From positions 1 through 36,420 of the forward strand of contig NZ_PNJW01000029.1 of NCBI RefSeq assembly GCF_013822155.1: a DNA stretch of 36,420 nt, written 5' to 3'. The translations under genes were made by a program, and so were the position numbers. Below are positions 8,527 through 15,762 of the stretch, piece by piece (the stretch's first letter is position 1; every line of letters begins with the position of its first letter). The notes beneath the pieces are model-generated. The model worked only from the letters and a program-made list of their open reading frames with translations, ran no database searches and had not been told where the DNA came from. This DNA is from Flavobacterium sp. Lineage in GTDB: Bacteria; Bacteroidota; Bacteroidia; Flavobacteriales; Flavobacteriaceae.

Positions 8527-8545
8527 GTTGAATATTAAATCGTCT

Positions 8546-9409
8546 TTATTCTTTCACCTCCAACACATACCCAATTCCATGCACATTCGTTAATTTAATG
8601 GAGTCATCTTCACTCAATTTTTTTCGCAATTTAGAAACGTACGTATCTAAGCTTCTCCCCACAAAAACGCCGTGATCTTCCCACACTTTTTTGGAAAGTT
8701 CTTCCCGTTTGATGATTTTATTCGGGTTGGCCACAAAAAGTGTCAAAAGTTCCACTTCTTTTTTGGAAAGACTGATTTCTAGGGCTTTCACCATTAATTT
8801 ATTTTCATCGGGATAGAATTGAAACTTGCCAAGTGAGATTCCATTTTCATTAGTTGGATCAAATTGGATACTATTTTTTCGTTTAGGAAAAAATAGAAAT
8901 GCTGCAATTATACCTAATGACAAAAGCACGATCCAAATGATTTTATTACTAGAAGTTGTTGTTTTTTCTAAAAAGCGTACTTCAATCGTATAACATTTTT
9001 GTGGCATGTTTCGTCCTCCACAAGGAATGATATCTTTTTCAACGTTGGCATTTTTTAGAAAACTATACGCCACTTCAAAGTCTTTGCATTGCTTCACTTC
9101 AAGTTGATAATGGGAGGGAAGGTTGGCTTTTTGAAAACTTTGTTGAACAATTGTTACCAAAGTGTCCGGGTAAATGGTCAGTTCTTTTTCAAAGGAAAGT
9201 TGGTATTTTGATTTTTCTACTTGATGAACCGGTAATATTAGTGAGGTGCTGTCTTGATCAGCCAGCAATAATTTATTTCCCACATCACGCAATGCTATTT
9301 TAACTAATTCAGAAAAAGTTTCGTTTTTTTTATCAGGAATTAATAGCATGATGACAGCAAAAATTGCGAAGCAAAGACTACCGTAGAAATAAATTTTTCG
9401 TTGATTCAT
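8546..9409 (-). CDS. membrane-anchored winged-helix one-component regulator
   Basis: Read from the ATG at 9409 the protein has 287 residues. It has a membrane segment at 7-24, an extracytoplasmic domain of about 130 residues with three Cys (108, 130, 139; motif PCGGRNMPQKC), a second membrane segment at 157-174, and a cytoplasmic OmpR/PhoB-type winged helix at about 193-285 (ISLSKKEVELLTLF, KREELSKKVW, RSLDTYVSKLRKKL, VHGIGYVLEV). It is therefore a ToxR-like direct membrane signal transducer with the DNA-binding domain at the C-terminus, probably sensing something in the periplasm. The frame continues to an ATG at 9481, but those 24 codons lie within a repeated regulatory element and would put a hydrophilic stretch before the first membrane segment, so 9409 is preferred. 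It is divergent from the S41-like lipoprotein gene. Confidence 0.85.
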   Translation of the reverse strand: MNQRKIYFYGSLCFAIFAVIMLLIPDKKNETFSELVKIALRDVGNKLLLADQDSTSLILPVHQVEKSKYQLSFEKELTIYPDTLVTIVQQSFQKANLPSHYQLEVKQCKDFEVAYSFLKNANVEKDIIPCGGRNMPQKCYTIEVRFLEKTTTSSNKIIWIVLLSLGIIAAFLFFPKRKNSIQFDPTNENGISLGKFQFYPDENKLMVKALEISLSKKEVELLTLFVANPNKIIKREELSKKVWEDHGVFVGRSLDTYVSKLRKKLSEDDSIKLTNVHGIGYVLEVKE

Positions 9410-9424
9410 AAGTCCTGCAAATAA

Positions 9425-9511
9425 CAAACAATTTTGTGATTTTTTAAAACAGTTGACACTTCTTTTACATATTTTTTGCATTTTGAAGAATTGTTTAGGC
9501 TAGTTTTACAT
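9425..9511 (+). repeat. 87-base duplicated regulatory element, copy A
   Basis: This stretch is repeated at 11395-11481 with about 80 of 87 positions identical, including an identical run of about 41 bases (9430-9470). It lies in the divergent region between the winged-helix regulator and the S41-like lipoprotein, ending 61 bases before that gene's ATG. Both copies also contain a possible promoter: TTTG (about 9475-9478), 22 bases, then TAGTTTTA (9501-9508, one mismatch from TAnnTTTG). Confidence 0.85.
9453..9480 (+). promoter_or_regulatory. three 11-base-spaced hexamers, candidate OmpR/PhoB-type binding site (copy A)
   Basis: TTGACA (9453), TTTACA (9464) and TTTGCA (9475) start exactly 11 bases apart, so all lie on one face of the helix. 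OmpR/PhoB-family winged-helix proteins bind direct repeats with this period. The third hexamer overlaps the possible -33 element, as for an activator contacting RNA polymerase. The binding protein is inferred to be the regulator at 8546-9409. Confidence 0.6.
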
Positions 9512-9572
9512 GGTATTCAAAGGATATTCGTTTACTATCGGTACAAATTCATAAATATTAATACTCCAATGC

Positions 9573-11351
9573 ATGATAAAAAGTAGCACCATTTGTTTCC
9601 TGATTTTAATTCTATGTTTGCTTTTTGCTTGCGGAAGAAATTCCACATCAACCACTTCAGTAAATCAATCACAAGAAAATGTTTTACAAAATAAAAAGAA
9701 ATCCATTGTAGAAAAGTTAAGGGCAAATAATCATTTACCCGTAAATGATAGAATTGCACTCTATTATCAATTGAAGAATGACCAATTTGAATTGTATGAA
9801 TTTGGCAATGAAACAGAGTTGACCTTATACGGTTACAGTTTTTTATGGGAAAACAAAATAGACGATGCTCTTGCCATTTTTAAACTCATTGTGGATGAAT
9901 TTCCTTCTTCTGCCAATGCTTATGACAGTCTGGGAGAGGCATATCTTCAAGCAAAGGACAGTATAAAAGCACTTCTAAATTATGAAAAGTCATTCCAAAT
10001 GAACCCTGATAATTTTTATGCGGAAGATGTTATTCAACAAATTAAATATCCGTCGATTCAACCGATTTCAAGAGTAGAAAAATTTTCAAAGGTCTATTCT
10101 AAAAAAGAGTATTGGGATGATTTGGATCAACTGGGACAAAAATTAACCACCATTCATCCGCATCCATTTAAATTTATTTCAAAGGAGAATTTTTTTAAAA
10201 ACATTGAATCCAAAAAGTTATTGATTACCGAAAAAACAACTTATGCTGTATTTGCTTGGCATTGCAACGCAATTATTGCAAGTATTGGGTGTTCGCACAC
10301 GACTTCTTCAACCATGCAAAATGAATACCATGAATTTGGAATCGTTCCGTTAGAGAAAACATTTCCACTCCGAGTGAGGTTTATCGAAGGTAAGTTGTTT
10401 GTGGTTGACCCGATGAATAATGTAGATCAAGTAAAAGTTAAAGATGAAATTTTAAGTATTAATGGAGTTGAAACGGCAGAACTTATAGCAGCTATTTATG
10501 AGCACATTGCCGCACAAGCGAATATTCAAACGTACAAACGGCAAAAATTTAATACACATTTTGCTTTGATGATTCCTTATGAGTTAGGTTTTCCGGAAAC
10601 CTTTGTCGTGCAATTAAAAGGAAACACCCAATCCATTACCTTGAAACGTCCGGAAAATTTCGCATCGGAGAGGGATGACCTTTCTTTGAATACTTGTTCT
10701 GACAATTTGTGCTTTGAAATTATTGATACAAACACCGCTGTTCTTACCATAGCTTCATTTAATTATTATGATTTTAATGACCAGCATCTGGTATTCAATG
10801 CTTTCTTAGACAAAAGTTTTCAAGAATTGCACCAAAAGAAAATCAAAAATTTAATCATTGATGTTAGGTACAATGGGGGTGGTTCTCAGTATCCGAGTAT
10901 TTACTTGCTTCAGCATCTTCTTGATACCTCATTTACCTATTATTCCAAAATAGAATCGGAAGGAAAACCACAAAAGTCTTATGGAGTAGAAGTTTTTTAT
11001 CCACATAAAAATCGTTTTAAAGGGAACGTCTATTTTCTTATCGATGGAAAAGGAAATTCGACCACCGGTCATTTCATGAGTTTAGTGAAAGCACATCATT
11101 TTGGAACAATAATAGGAGAAGAGTTGGGTTCAAATCAATTTTGTACCGCAGGGCAAACACTCTTTCGATTGAAAAACACAAAATTTGTAGTCTCTTCAGC
11201 TAATAATACACACATTTCTTCAGCAACAGCATTGAAGGATAACCAAGGAATTTTACCGGATATTTATGTTTCGCAAAGTATTGATGATTATTTAAATAAA
11301 AACGACATTGTGAAGAAACATGCGTTGCAACTAATAAAAAATAGTAAGTAA
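9573..11351 (+). CDS. lipoprotein with TPR and S41-like peptidase domain
   Basis: This 592-residue protein has a lipoprotein signal (lipobox LFAC, Cys20), a TPR-like helical region (about 85-155, with ANAYDSLGEAYLQAKDS and LLNYEKSFQMNPD), a PDZ-like central part (about 255-320, with VKVKDEILSINGVE) and a C-terminal fold of the S41/tail-specific protease class (about 385-565). In the latter, NLIIDVRYNGGGS and the GNSTTGH motif give the probable nucleophile Ser496, followed by GTIIGEE. Such proteins sit on a membrane facing the periplasm and process or bind protein C-termini. The catalytic Lys of classical S41 enzymes is not obvious, so activity is uncertain. Copy A of the duplicated element precedes it and copy B follows it. 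Confidence 0.85.
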   Translation: MIKSSTICFLILILCLLFACGRNSTSTTSVNQSQENVLQNKKKSIVEKLRANNHLPVNDRIALYYQLKNDQFELYEFGNETELTLYGYSFLWENKIDDALAIFKLIVDEFPSSANAYDSLGEAYLQAKDSIKALLNYEKSFQMNPDNFYAEDVIQQIKYPSIQPISRVEKFSKVYSKKEYWDDLDQLGQKLTTIHPHPFKFISKENFFKNIESKKLLITEKTTYAVFAWHCNAIIASIGCSHTTSSTMQNEYHEFGIVPLEKTFPLRVRFIEGKLFVVDPMNNVDQVKVKDEILSINGVETAELIAAIYEHIAAQANIQTYKRQKFNTHFALMIPYELGFPETFVVQLKGNTQSITLKRPENFASERDDLSLNTCSDNLCFEIIDTNTAVLTIASFNYYDFNDQHLVFNAFLDKSFQELHQKKIKNLIIDVRYNGGGSQYPSIYLLQHLLDTSFTYYSKIESEGKPQKSYGVEVFYPHKNRFKGNVYFLIDGKGNSTTGHFMSLVKAHHFGTIIGEELGSNQFCTAGQTLFRLKNTKFVVSSANNTHISSATALKDNQGILPDIYVSQSIDDYLNKNDIVKKHALQLIKNSK

Positions 11352-11394
11352 CTGTGATAATAAGCTTTTTAGACTATTAACCAACAGCTTAAAT

Positions 11395-11481
11395 CAAGCA
11401 ATTTTGTGATTTTTTAAAACAGTTGACACTTCTTTTACATTTTTTTTGCATTTTACACAATTGATTGGGCTAGTTTTACAT
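11395..11481 (+). repeat. 87-base duplicated regulatory element, copy B
   Basis: Second copy of the element at 9425-9511, about 92 percent identical and in the same orientation. It ends 59 bases before the ATG of the propeller lipoprotein gene, almost the same distance as copy A from its gene. The differences cluster at about 11455-11467, between the hexamers and the possible -7 box TAGTTTTA (11471-11478), as expected if the ends are conserved by function. Confidence 0.85.
11423..11450 (+). promoter_or_regulatory. three 11-base-spaced hexamers, candidate OmpR/PhoB-type binding site (copy B)
   Basis: TTGACA (11423), TTTACA (11434) and TTTGCA (11445) repeat the array of copy A exactly, with the same 11-base period and the same distance to the possible promoter. 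Only one base between the hexamers differs from copy A (11441). It probably controls the operon 11541-13910. Confidence 0.6.
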
Positions 11482-11540
11482 CAAGTTTGTTCGGATTGAT
11501 GAACTAAATCTTACACACTCCTTAATAATAAGAAATAACA

Positions 11541-12659
11541 ATGAAATACATTCTACTAACTATTTTTAAAACAAAAGCAATTTTTCTTTCGCTATTATGT
11601 TCGTTATGTATGACATCGTGTGCCGGACAAATTGAAAAAAATGCTACACCATTAAAATTTATACCGGAACAAACGAAAGTACATGCTGATAGTTTCAGTG
11701 TAAAAGCAGAAACTTTACCCGAGTTTAGAGTGGACGTACATGACCAAGATTATCAAGGAAACCAAATCAGTGGCGTGGTTCGTACTGTTTTTCAAGATAG
11801 TAAAGGAAACTTTTGGTTCGGGACACAAAGTGGACTCTGTCGAAAGGACAAAAATGGACTTGTTTATTTTGATCTTAAAAACCGCATTGGAGAAGGAGTA
11901 ACAATTCATGTTATTCTTGAAGACAAAACGGGTGCGATTTGGATTGGTTATGGCGGAGGAATTGCTAAATATGACGGAACGTATTTTACTAATTATCATG
12001 AAAAAGAAATTCTTACTAAAGGCGGACTTTGGAGTATGCTAATGGATTCAAAAGGAACACTTTGGATTGGAACTACACAAGGTGTCTTTACTTTTGATGG
12101 CAAAGCATTTACACCGTTTGAAATTCCGGAAGGAAAAGTAAATCCAAACTTTGGAGTTAGCACTTCCAAAATGATACACTCCATTACTGAAGACAGTAAA
12201 GGCAATATGTGGTTTGCTACGAATGGCGGAGCGTATAGGTTTGATGGAAATACATTAACGAACATTTCAGCTAAAGACCAATCGTTATCCAATTTTGTGA
12301 ATCAAATTATTGAACGAGCAGATGGAACGTATTGGATATCCACCGTAAACGGACTTTTTCTCTACGATGGGACTACGTTTCAAAGCATCACTGAAAAATT
12401 ATTGGGTAAGGATGAAGGAGTAGGCTGCATTTTTGGAGACAAAACCGGTACGATTTGGTTTACTGCGAATAAGCGTGATATCTACAGTTACAACGGTGAA
12501 ACATTCAATAAAATACAAATTAAAGAAGGTAATTTTAGGCCTTTTCCTTTTCAAATTTATCAAGACCAACTAGAGCGACTTTGGTTTGTAGGTTTTAAAG
12601 GAGCTTATCGTTTGGAAAACAATGCCTTTGTGAATGTTACTAGAAATGGACCGTGGTAA
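11541..12659 (+). CDS. seven-blade beta-propeller lipoprotein (two-component-regulator propeller repeats)
   Basis: The 372-residue protein starts with a lipoprotein signal (lipobox MTSC, Cys27). It then has seven repeats of about 40-45 residues, each with a D(S/K)(K/T)G-x-(L/I/F)W(F/I)-(G/A/S) core and a following YDG-type turn, for example DSKGNFWFGT, DKTGAIWIGY, DSKGTLWIGT, DSKGNMWFAT, DGTYWIST and DKTGTIWFTA. These are the propeller repeats of the sensor part of hybrid two-component systems, but no kinase, membrane segment after the signal, or DNA-binding domain follows. It is a free-standing sensor- or ligand-binding-like propeller on the envelope. It is first in an operon with two small genes and is preceded by copy B of the duplicated element. 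Confidence 0.88.
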   Translation: MKYILLTIFKTKAIFLSLLCSLCMTSCAGQIEKNATPLKFIPEQTKVHADSFSVKAETLPEFRVDVHDQDYQGNQISGVVRTVFQDSKGNFWFGTQSGLCRKDKNGLVYFDLKNRIGEGVTIHVILEDKTGAIWIGYGGGIAKYDGTYFTNYHEKEILTKGGLWSMLMDSKGTLWIGTTQGVFTFDGKAFTPFEIPEGKVNPNFGVSTSKMIHSITEDSKGNMWFATNGGAYRFDGNTLTNISAKDQSLSNFVNQIIERADGTYWISTVNGLFLYDGTTFQSITEKLLGKDEGVGCIFGDKTGTIWFTANKRDIYSYNGETFNKIQIKEGNFRPFPFQIYQDQLERLWFVGFKGAYRLENNAFVNVTRNGPW

Positions 12660-12701
12660 TGGTAAAAAACAATTTATTATAAATCTTTAAAATCATCAAT
12701 C

Positions 12702-13256
12702 ATGAACAACAGTTTCTTTTATGGAGTTTTACTCCTTTCATTCAATTACAATTGTGCGAAGGTAAACTCACAAGACATGGCTCAAAACACCAAAGCGGTT
12801 GACAGCGTATATGTTGGTCCCACTCATTTTAGCGATGATTTGGTGCGAGAAGATTCCCTTTACACCGCGATTATTCGCATAGACAAACAAAGCAATAAGG
12901 AACATTTACTTTCCATTCAAATGAATTTAAAAAAGAATGGCTATTTTGTTTCGCCTACAGAAAGTGGAGCTTTTACGGGAAAATTTACAATTGTACTTAC
13001 TGAACCGGAACATTTACAAACCAATGGAGCAATTGTCGAAACACCCTTATCAAAGGTGGATGAAAACGAAGGTTTTGTAAAATTGGTTCGAGAAAACACA
13101 CACTACAAACAATCGTTAAAAGTCCTTTCAAACGAAAATTTTGAAGTCTATGGTTATATTCAATTTACGATTGAACCCCGATGTTCATTGGAAAAAATTC
13201 CTTTTATTCTTTCGTATGTGGATGGAAAGTTGAGTGTGAAGATGGATGGGTGTTAA
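12702..13256 (+). CDS. hypothetical exported protein
   Basis: This 184-residue product has an N-terminal hydrophobic stretch (FFYGVLLLSF) and a possible cut site before Gln24 (AKVNS, then QDM). Cys18 does not sit in a good lipobox. The mature part looks like a beta-sandwich, with alternating strands such as LLSIQMNLKKNGYFVS, GKFTIVLTE and VYGYIQFTIEPRCS. It ends in Cys after KMDG, giving two Cys near the C-terminus (CSLEK and the last residue) that could form a disulfide. It lies 42 bases after the propeller gene on the same strand, so it is probably in the same operon. I do not recognise the family. Confidence 0.7.
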   Translation: MNNSFFYGVLLLSFNYNCAKVNSQDMAQNTKAVDSVYVGPTHFSDDLVREDSLYTAIIRIDKQSNKEHLLSIQMNLKKNGYFVSPTESGAFTGKFTIVLTEPEHLQTNGAIVETPLSKVDENEGFVKLVRENTHYKQSLKVLSNENFEVYGYIQFTIEPRCSLEKIPFILSYVDGKLSVKMDGC

Positions 13257-13313
13257 CAATTATCAATCTTAGTTGTCAGTAGTTTTAAGATATTAATTAA
13301 ATCAATAAATATC

Positions 13314-13910
13314 ATGAAAAAAATCATTTCTATAGTCATCTTAACCTTGGTAGTAGTTGGTGGACTGGTGTTTAGCTTCACTCAGTTCAACAACGACAAG
13401 ATTGCCAGTAATGAAATTAAAACGGAGACTTCTAAAAAGTCAAAACAAAAGCCACTTTCAGCGGAAGAAAGTAAAGCGGAATTAAAAAAATGGGAGGCAA
13501 GTCCTGATGGTATTCATTTCAAAAATTGGGAAGCGTCACCCGATGGTAAAAAAGTAGATGCCGCTGTTGCTAAAATAAGTAAGTCGGTTAAGGATTTTAC
13601 CAATATGCAGGCAGTTGTGACCTCACTTTCTCTTCCGCCAGGCTCTAAATTAGGTTTTGGTATGATGGTAAAGATTGATGATGAAGATTATATCCTCTCT
13701 TTTGGGATAGAACAGCCCGGCAAGAATATCATGAATTTTAAAAGTGAATTTGACGAATTACGTAGCCTGAAAGTGAACGACAAAATAATGATAAGAAGCC
13801 GTAACATCTCAAAAGCTCCTAAGTATGCCTATCCAATAATAGCAGGCGATTATGTGGAACGAGAGGGTGAAATTATTTATAAAAAGACGCCTAGGAAGGG
13901 TGGGTGTTAA
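13314..13910 (+). CDS. hypothetical anchored protein with duplicated WEASPDG motif
   Basis: The 198 residues begin with a hydrophobic anchor or uncleaved signal (about 4-22, IISIVILTLVVVGGLVFSF), then a Lys/Ser/Glu-rich linker (30-58). WEASPDG occurs twice with a period of 12 residues (60-66 and 72-78), which also occurs in other unnamed Flavobacterium proteins I recall. The C-terminal part (about 90-198) is a small beta-rich domain (KLGFGMMVKIDDEDYILSFG, LKVNDKIMIRSRN, PIIAGDYVEREGEIIYKK) similar in feel to an OB/SH3-like fold, ending in GGC. It is third in the propeller operon (57-base gap). Function unknown. Confidence 0.7.
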   Translation: MKKIISIVILTLVVVGGLVFSFTQFNNDKIASNEIKTETSKKSKQKPLSAEESKAELKKWEASPDGIHFKNWEASPDGKKVDAAVAKISKSVKDFTNMQAVVTSLSLPPGSKLGFGMMVKIDDEDYILSFGIEQPGKNIMNFKSEFDELRSLKVNDKIMIRSRNISKAPKYAYPIIAGDYVEREGEIIYKKTPRKGGC

Positions 13911-13986
13911 GAAAATAAATTATGAAATGTAGTTAGAAGTGTATTCTTTTTATAAGTATATAAATTGTTGATTTTATTTGTGGGTA

Positions 13987-14001
13987 CGAGCGAGACGCTC
14001 G
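13987..14001. repeat. short GC-rich palindrome in AT-rich spacer
   Basis: CGAGCG-AGA-CGCTCG is a perfect 6-base-pair inverted repeat, followed closely by the palindrome CGATCG (14004-14009) and a run of G. It lies between two convergent genes and is far richer in GC than its surroundings, as REP-like dispersed elements often are. There is no T-run, so it is not a classical terminator. Confidence 0.5.
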
Positions 14002-14027
14002 CACGATCGGGGGAATATTTTTATTGT

Positions 14028-14462
14028 TCACTTTTTGTATTTTTTTAATAGATAAATGACGTCGATGAAATAGTCATCGTTATTTGTTCTAAAAGTTATT
14101 TTATTATGAAGATTGTTTTCATCAATAAATCTAATTGAAATTGAATGAGAAGAATCTAGCATTGATTTGGAACTGAATTTAAATGATTTTACTGAATTTG
14201 TTGTAGTAGAAAAGATGTTCGGTTTGCCTTAGTAGAAATTCTTTTGATATTGAATATTTATTGATTCATTTTCAATTAGGATTTTTTGAATGTAATTATC
14301 ATTTTTATAATAAGAAACAAGAGATAAAATCAAAACCATTATTATTAACGAGAGTGTGAGAAAAACCCAATCGCTTTTATGGAATATAAATTGTAAAATA
14401 CCCCAAACCAAAGTGAATGAAATGGGGTATGAAAATTTATCTTTTAGAATATATTTGGTCAT
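14028..14462 (-). pseudogene. small membrane-protein gene interrupted by an in-frame TAA
   Basis: From the ATG at 14462 the frame encodes 77 residues with two membrane segments (about 13-28 and 33-51) and stops at TAA (14229-14231). The same frame continues past that codon without a gap for another 66 sense codons to TGA at 14028-14030. The continuation starts GKPNIFSTTTNSVKSFKFSS, follows naturally after NIQYQKNFY, and ends in IDVIYLLKKYKK. The intact product would be about 144 residues: two helices followed by a small beta-rich cytoplasmic domain. I therefore read this as one gene with a single nonsense change (or a sequencing error) rather than a 77-residue gene. Family unknown. Confidence 0.6.
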
Positions 14463-14772
14463 TTAATTTGAATTTAGCTTTATATAAAATCCGTTATTGG
14501 CTGGTTTTAATGTTTATAATAAAATTGAAAAAAAAATTTAAGCTTCTGCTGTAAGATTCCAACTTTCATGCTTCTGTTTTTTAACCTTTTTTAAGAAAAA
14601 CCGTTAATTTTTAAATAGTTATCACAAGCATAATTTCGACGCAACTAGCCCATAACTACTAAATTAATCAAATATCTACAACTTTTTAAAATTTCTAAAT
14701 AGTTTTCTTGTTAGGAAAGTAAAAAAAGGTTAAGAACAAAAAGGACAAGAATTATAATCTGGCTAATTTTAA
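14463..14772. other. 310-base spacer without a gene
   Basis: No plausible reading frame is visible on either strand. The stretch 14571-14670 looks like an intact promoter and leader region: TAATTTCG at 14631-14638 is one base from the -7 consensus, followed by an A/C-rich leader-like sequence, but no gene follows on the plus strand, only the convergent dus gene. It may be the remnant upstream region of a lost gene or may drive a small RNA. Confidence 0.35.
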
Positions 14773-15720
14773 TTACCTCTCCCCACTAAAAATCTCCTTC
14801 ACAGCCTCTTGATAACTTCTCGGATTCTGAGCTTTTTTAATTTTTTTCAAGGTCTTTTGTGGGTTGGAGAAGGAAGTGGAAAAGTATTCCCAAAAACCTA
14901 ACATTTTCATTTTGATAGGCGTGGGGCCTGAAAGAGCGGCATCGTATTCTTGGTAAATCGTATCGTGAAATTCCTTGAAGATTTGCCAGCGGTTGCTTGG
15001 GTAGTCTGTCGTGTTGTTTTTAATCATGCTCGGTAAAAACGGGTCGGCAATCAAACCGCGACCAATCATAAAATGATTAATACTCGGAAAACGTTCCTGC
15101 ATTTCTTTAAACTTCGCTACCGAAGTGATGTCGCCGTTGTAATACAATTTGTGTTTGGTGTTTTCGGTGCAGCGTTGAAAGGCATCTAAATTTACACCGC
15201 CGTTATACAATTGCTTCCCAATTCGAGCGTGAATCGCAATATTTTTAATTGGATATTGGTCCAAAATAGGAAAAACATCTAAAATTTCTTCGGGATGTTC
15301 GTAACCCATTCGCATTTTCATGGAAACAATGACATCGGTTTCATTGTGTACCCGGTTTAAAATATGGTCAATTCGTTGCGGTTCGCAAATCAATCCGGAA
15401 CCCATTCCTTTTTTGGTTACCATCGGATAGGGACAACCTAAATTCCAATTGAGTTCTTTGTAACCCAATTCCTGAATGTATTTCACCACAAACAAAAACT
15501 CATCGGCATCATTGGTCATGACTTGCGGAATCAATTCGGGTACCATATTATTTTCGAGTTGCAAATCGCGTTGGTAGGAATTTTTGATAACCAATTTTCC
15601 ATCCAACCGAATGTAGGGTGCATAAAACGTATCAATGCCACCAAAATACTTGTGAAATGCATTGCGAAAACGGAAATCGGTAAAACCTTGCAACGGCGAG
15701 GATAATAGGGTAGGACTCAT
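14773..15720 (-). CDS. dus: tRNA-dihydrouridine synthase
   Basis: This 315-residue FMN enzyme reduces specific uridines of tRNA to dihydrouridine. It has the TIM-barrel start LLSSPLQGFTDFRFRN, the active-site NWNLGCPYP motif with Cys96 as proton donor, SMKMRMGY and IAIHARI segments, the FMN-binding YYNGDI, and GRGLIADPF. The family and length are clear. The sequence is closer to the DusC-like short bacterial branch than to DusA or DusB, but I would not fix the target position. It is the last gene of a minus-strand run, 42 bases after the CIA30 gene. TATCTTTA at about 15738-15745 is a one-mismatch -7 box, so it may also be transcribed alone. Confidence 0.93.
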   Translation of the reverse strand: MSPTLLSSPLQGFTDFRFRNAFHKYFGGIDTFYAPYIRLDGKLVIKNSYQRDLQLENNMVPELIPQVMTNDADEFLFVVKYIQELGYKELNWNLGCPYPMVTKKGMGSGLICEPQRIDHILNRVHNETDVIVSMKMRMGYEHPEEILDVFPILDQYPIKNIAIHARIGKQLYNGGVNLDAFQRCTENTKHKLYYNGDITSVAKFKEMQERFPSINHFMIGRGLIADPFLPSMIKNNTTDYPSNRWQIFKEFHDTIYQEYDAALSGPTPIKMKMLGFWEYFSTSFSNPQKTLKKIKKAQNPRSYQEAVKEIFSGER

Positions 15721-15762
15721 GTGTATAATTGAGTCGTAAAGATAATCGAAATCTGTCAGATT

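Noticed and set aside
9410..9481. N-terminal 24-codon extension of the winged-helix regulator
   Set aside because: These bases are part of an element repeated at 11395-11481 where no such protein is encoded, so conservation reflects regulation rather than coding.
13987..14009. Terminator between the 13314 gene and the broken gene
   Set aside because: The stem is good but is followed by mixed GC-rich sequence and not by a T-run on either strand.
14229..14462. Intact 77-residue small membrane protein
   Set aside because: The frame resumes directly after the stop for 66 codons with fitting sequence, so a broken longer gene is the better explanation.
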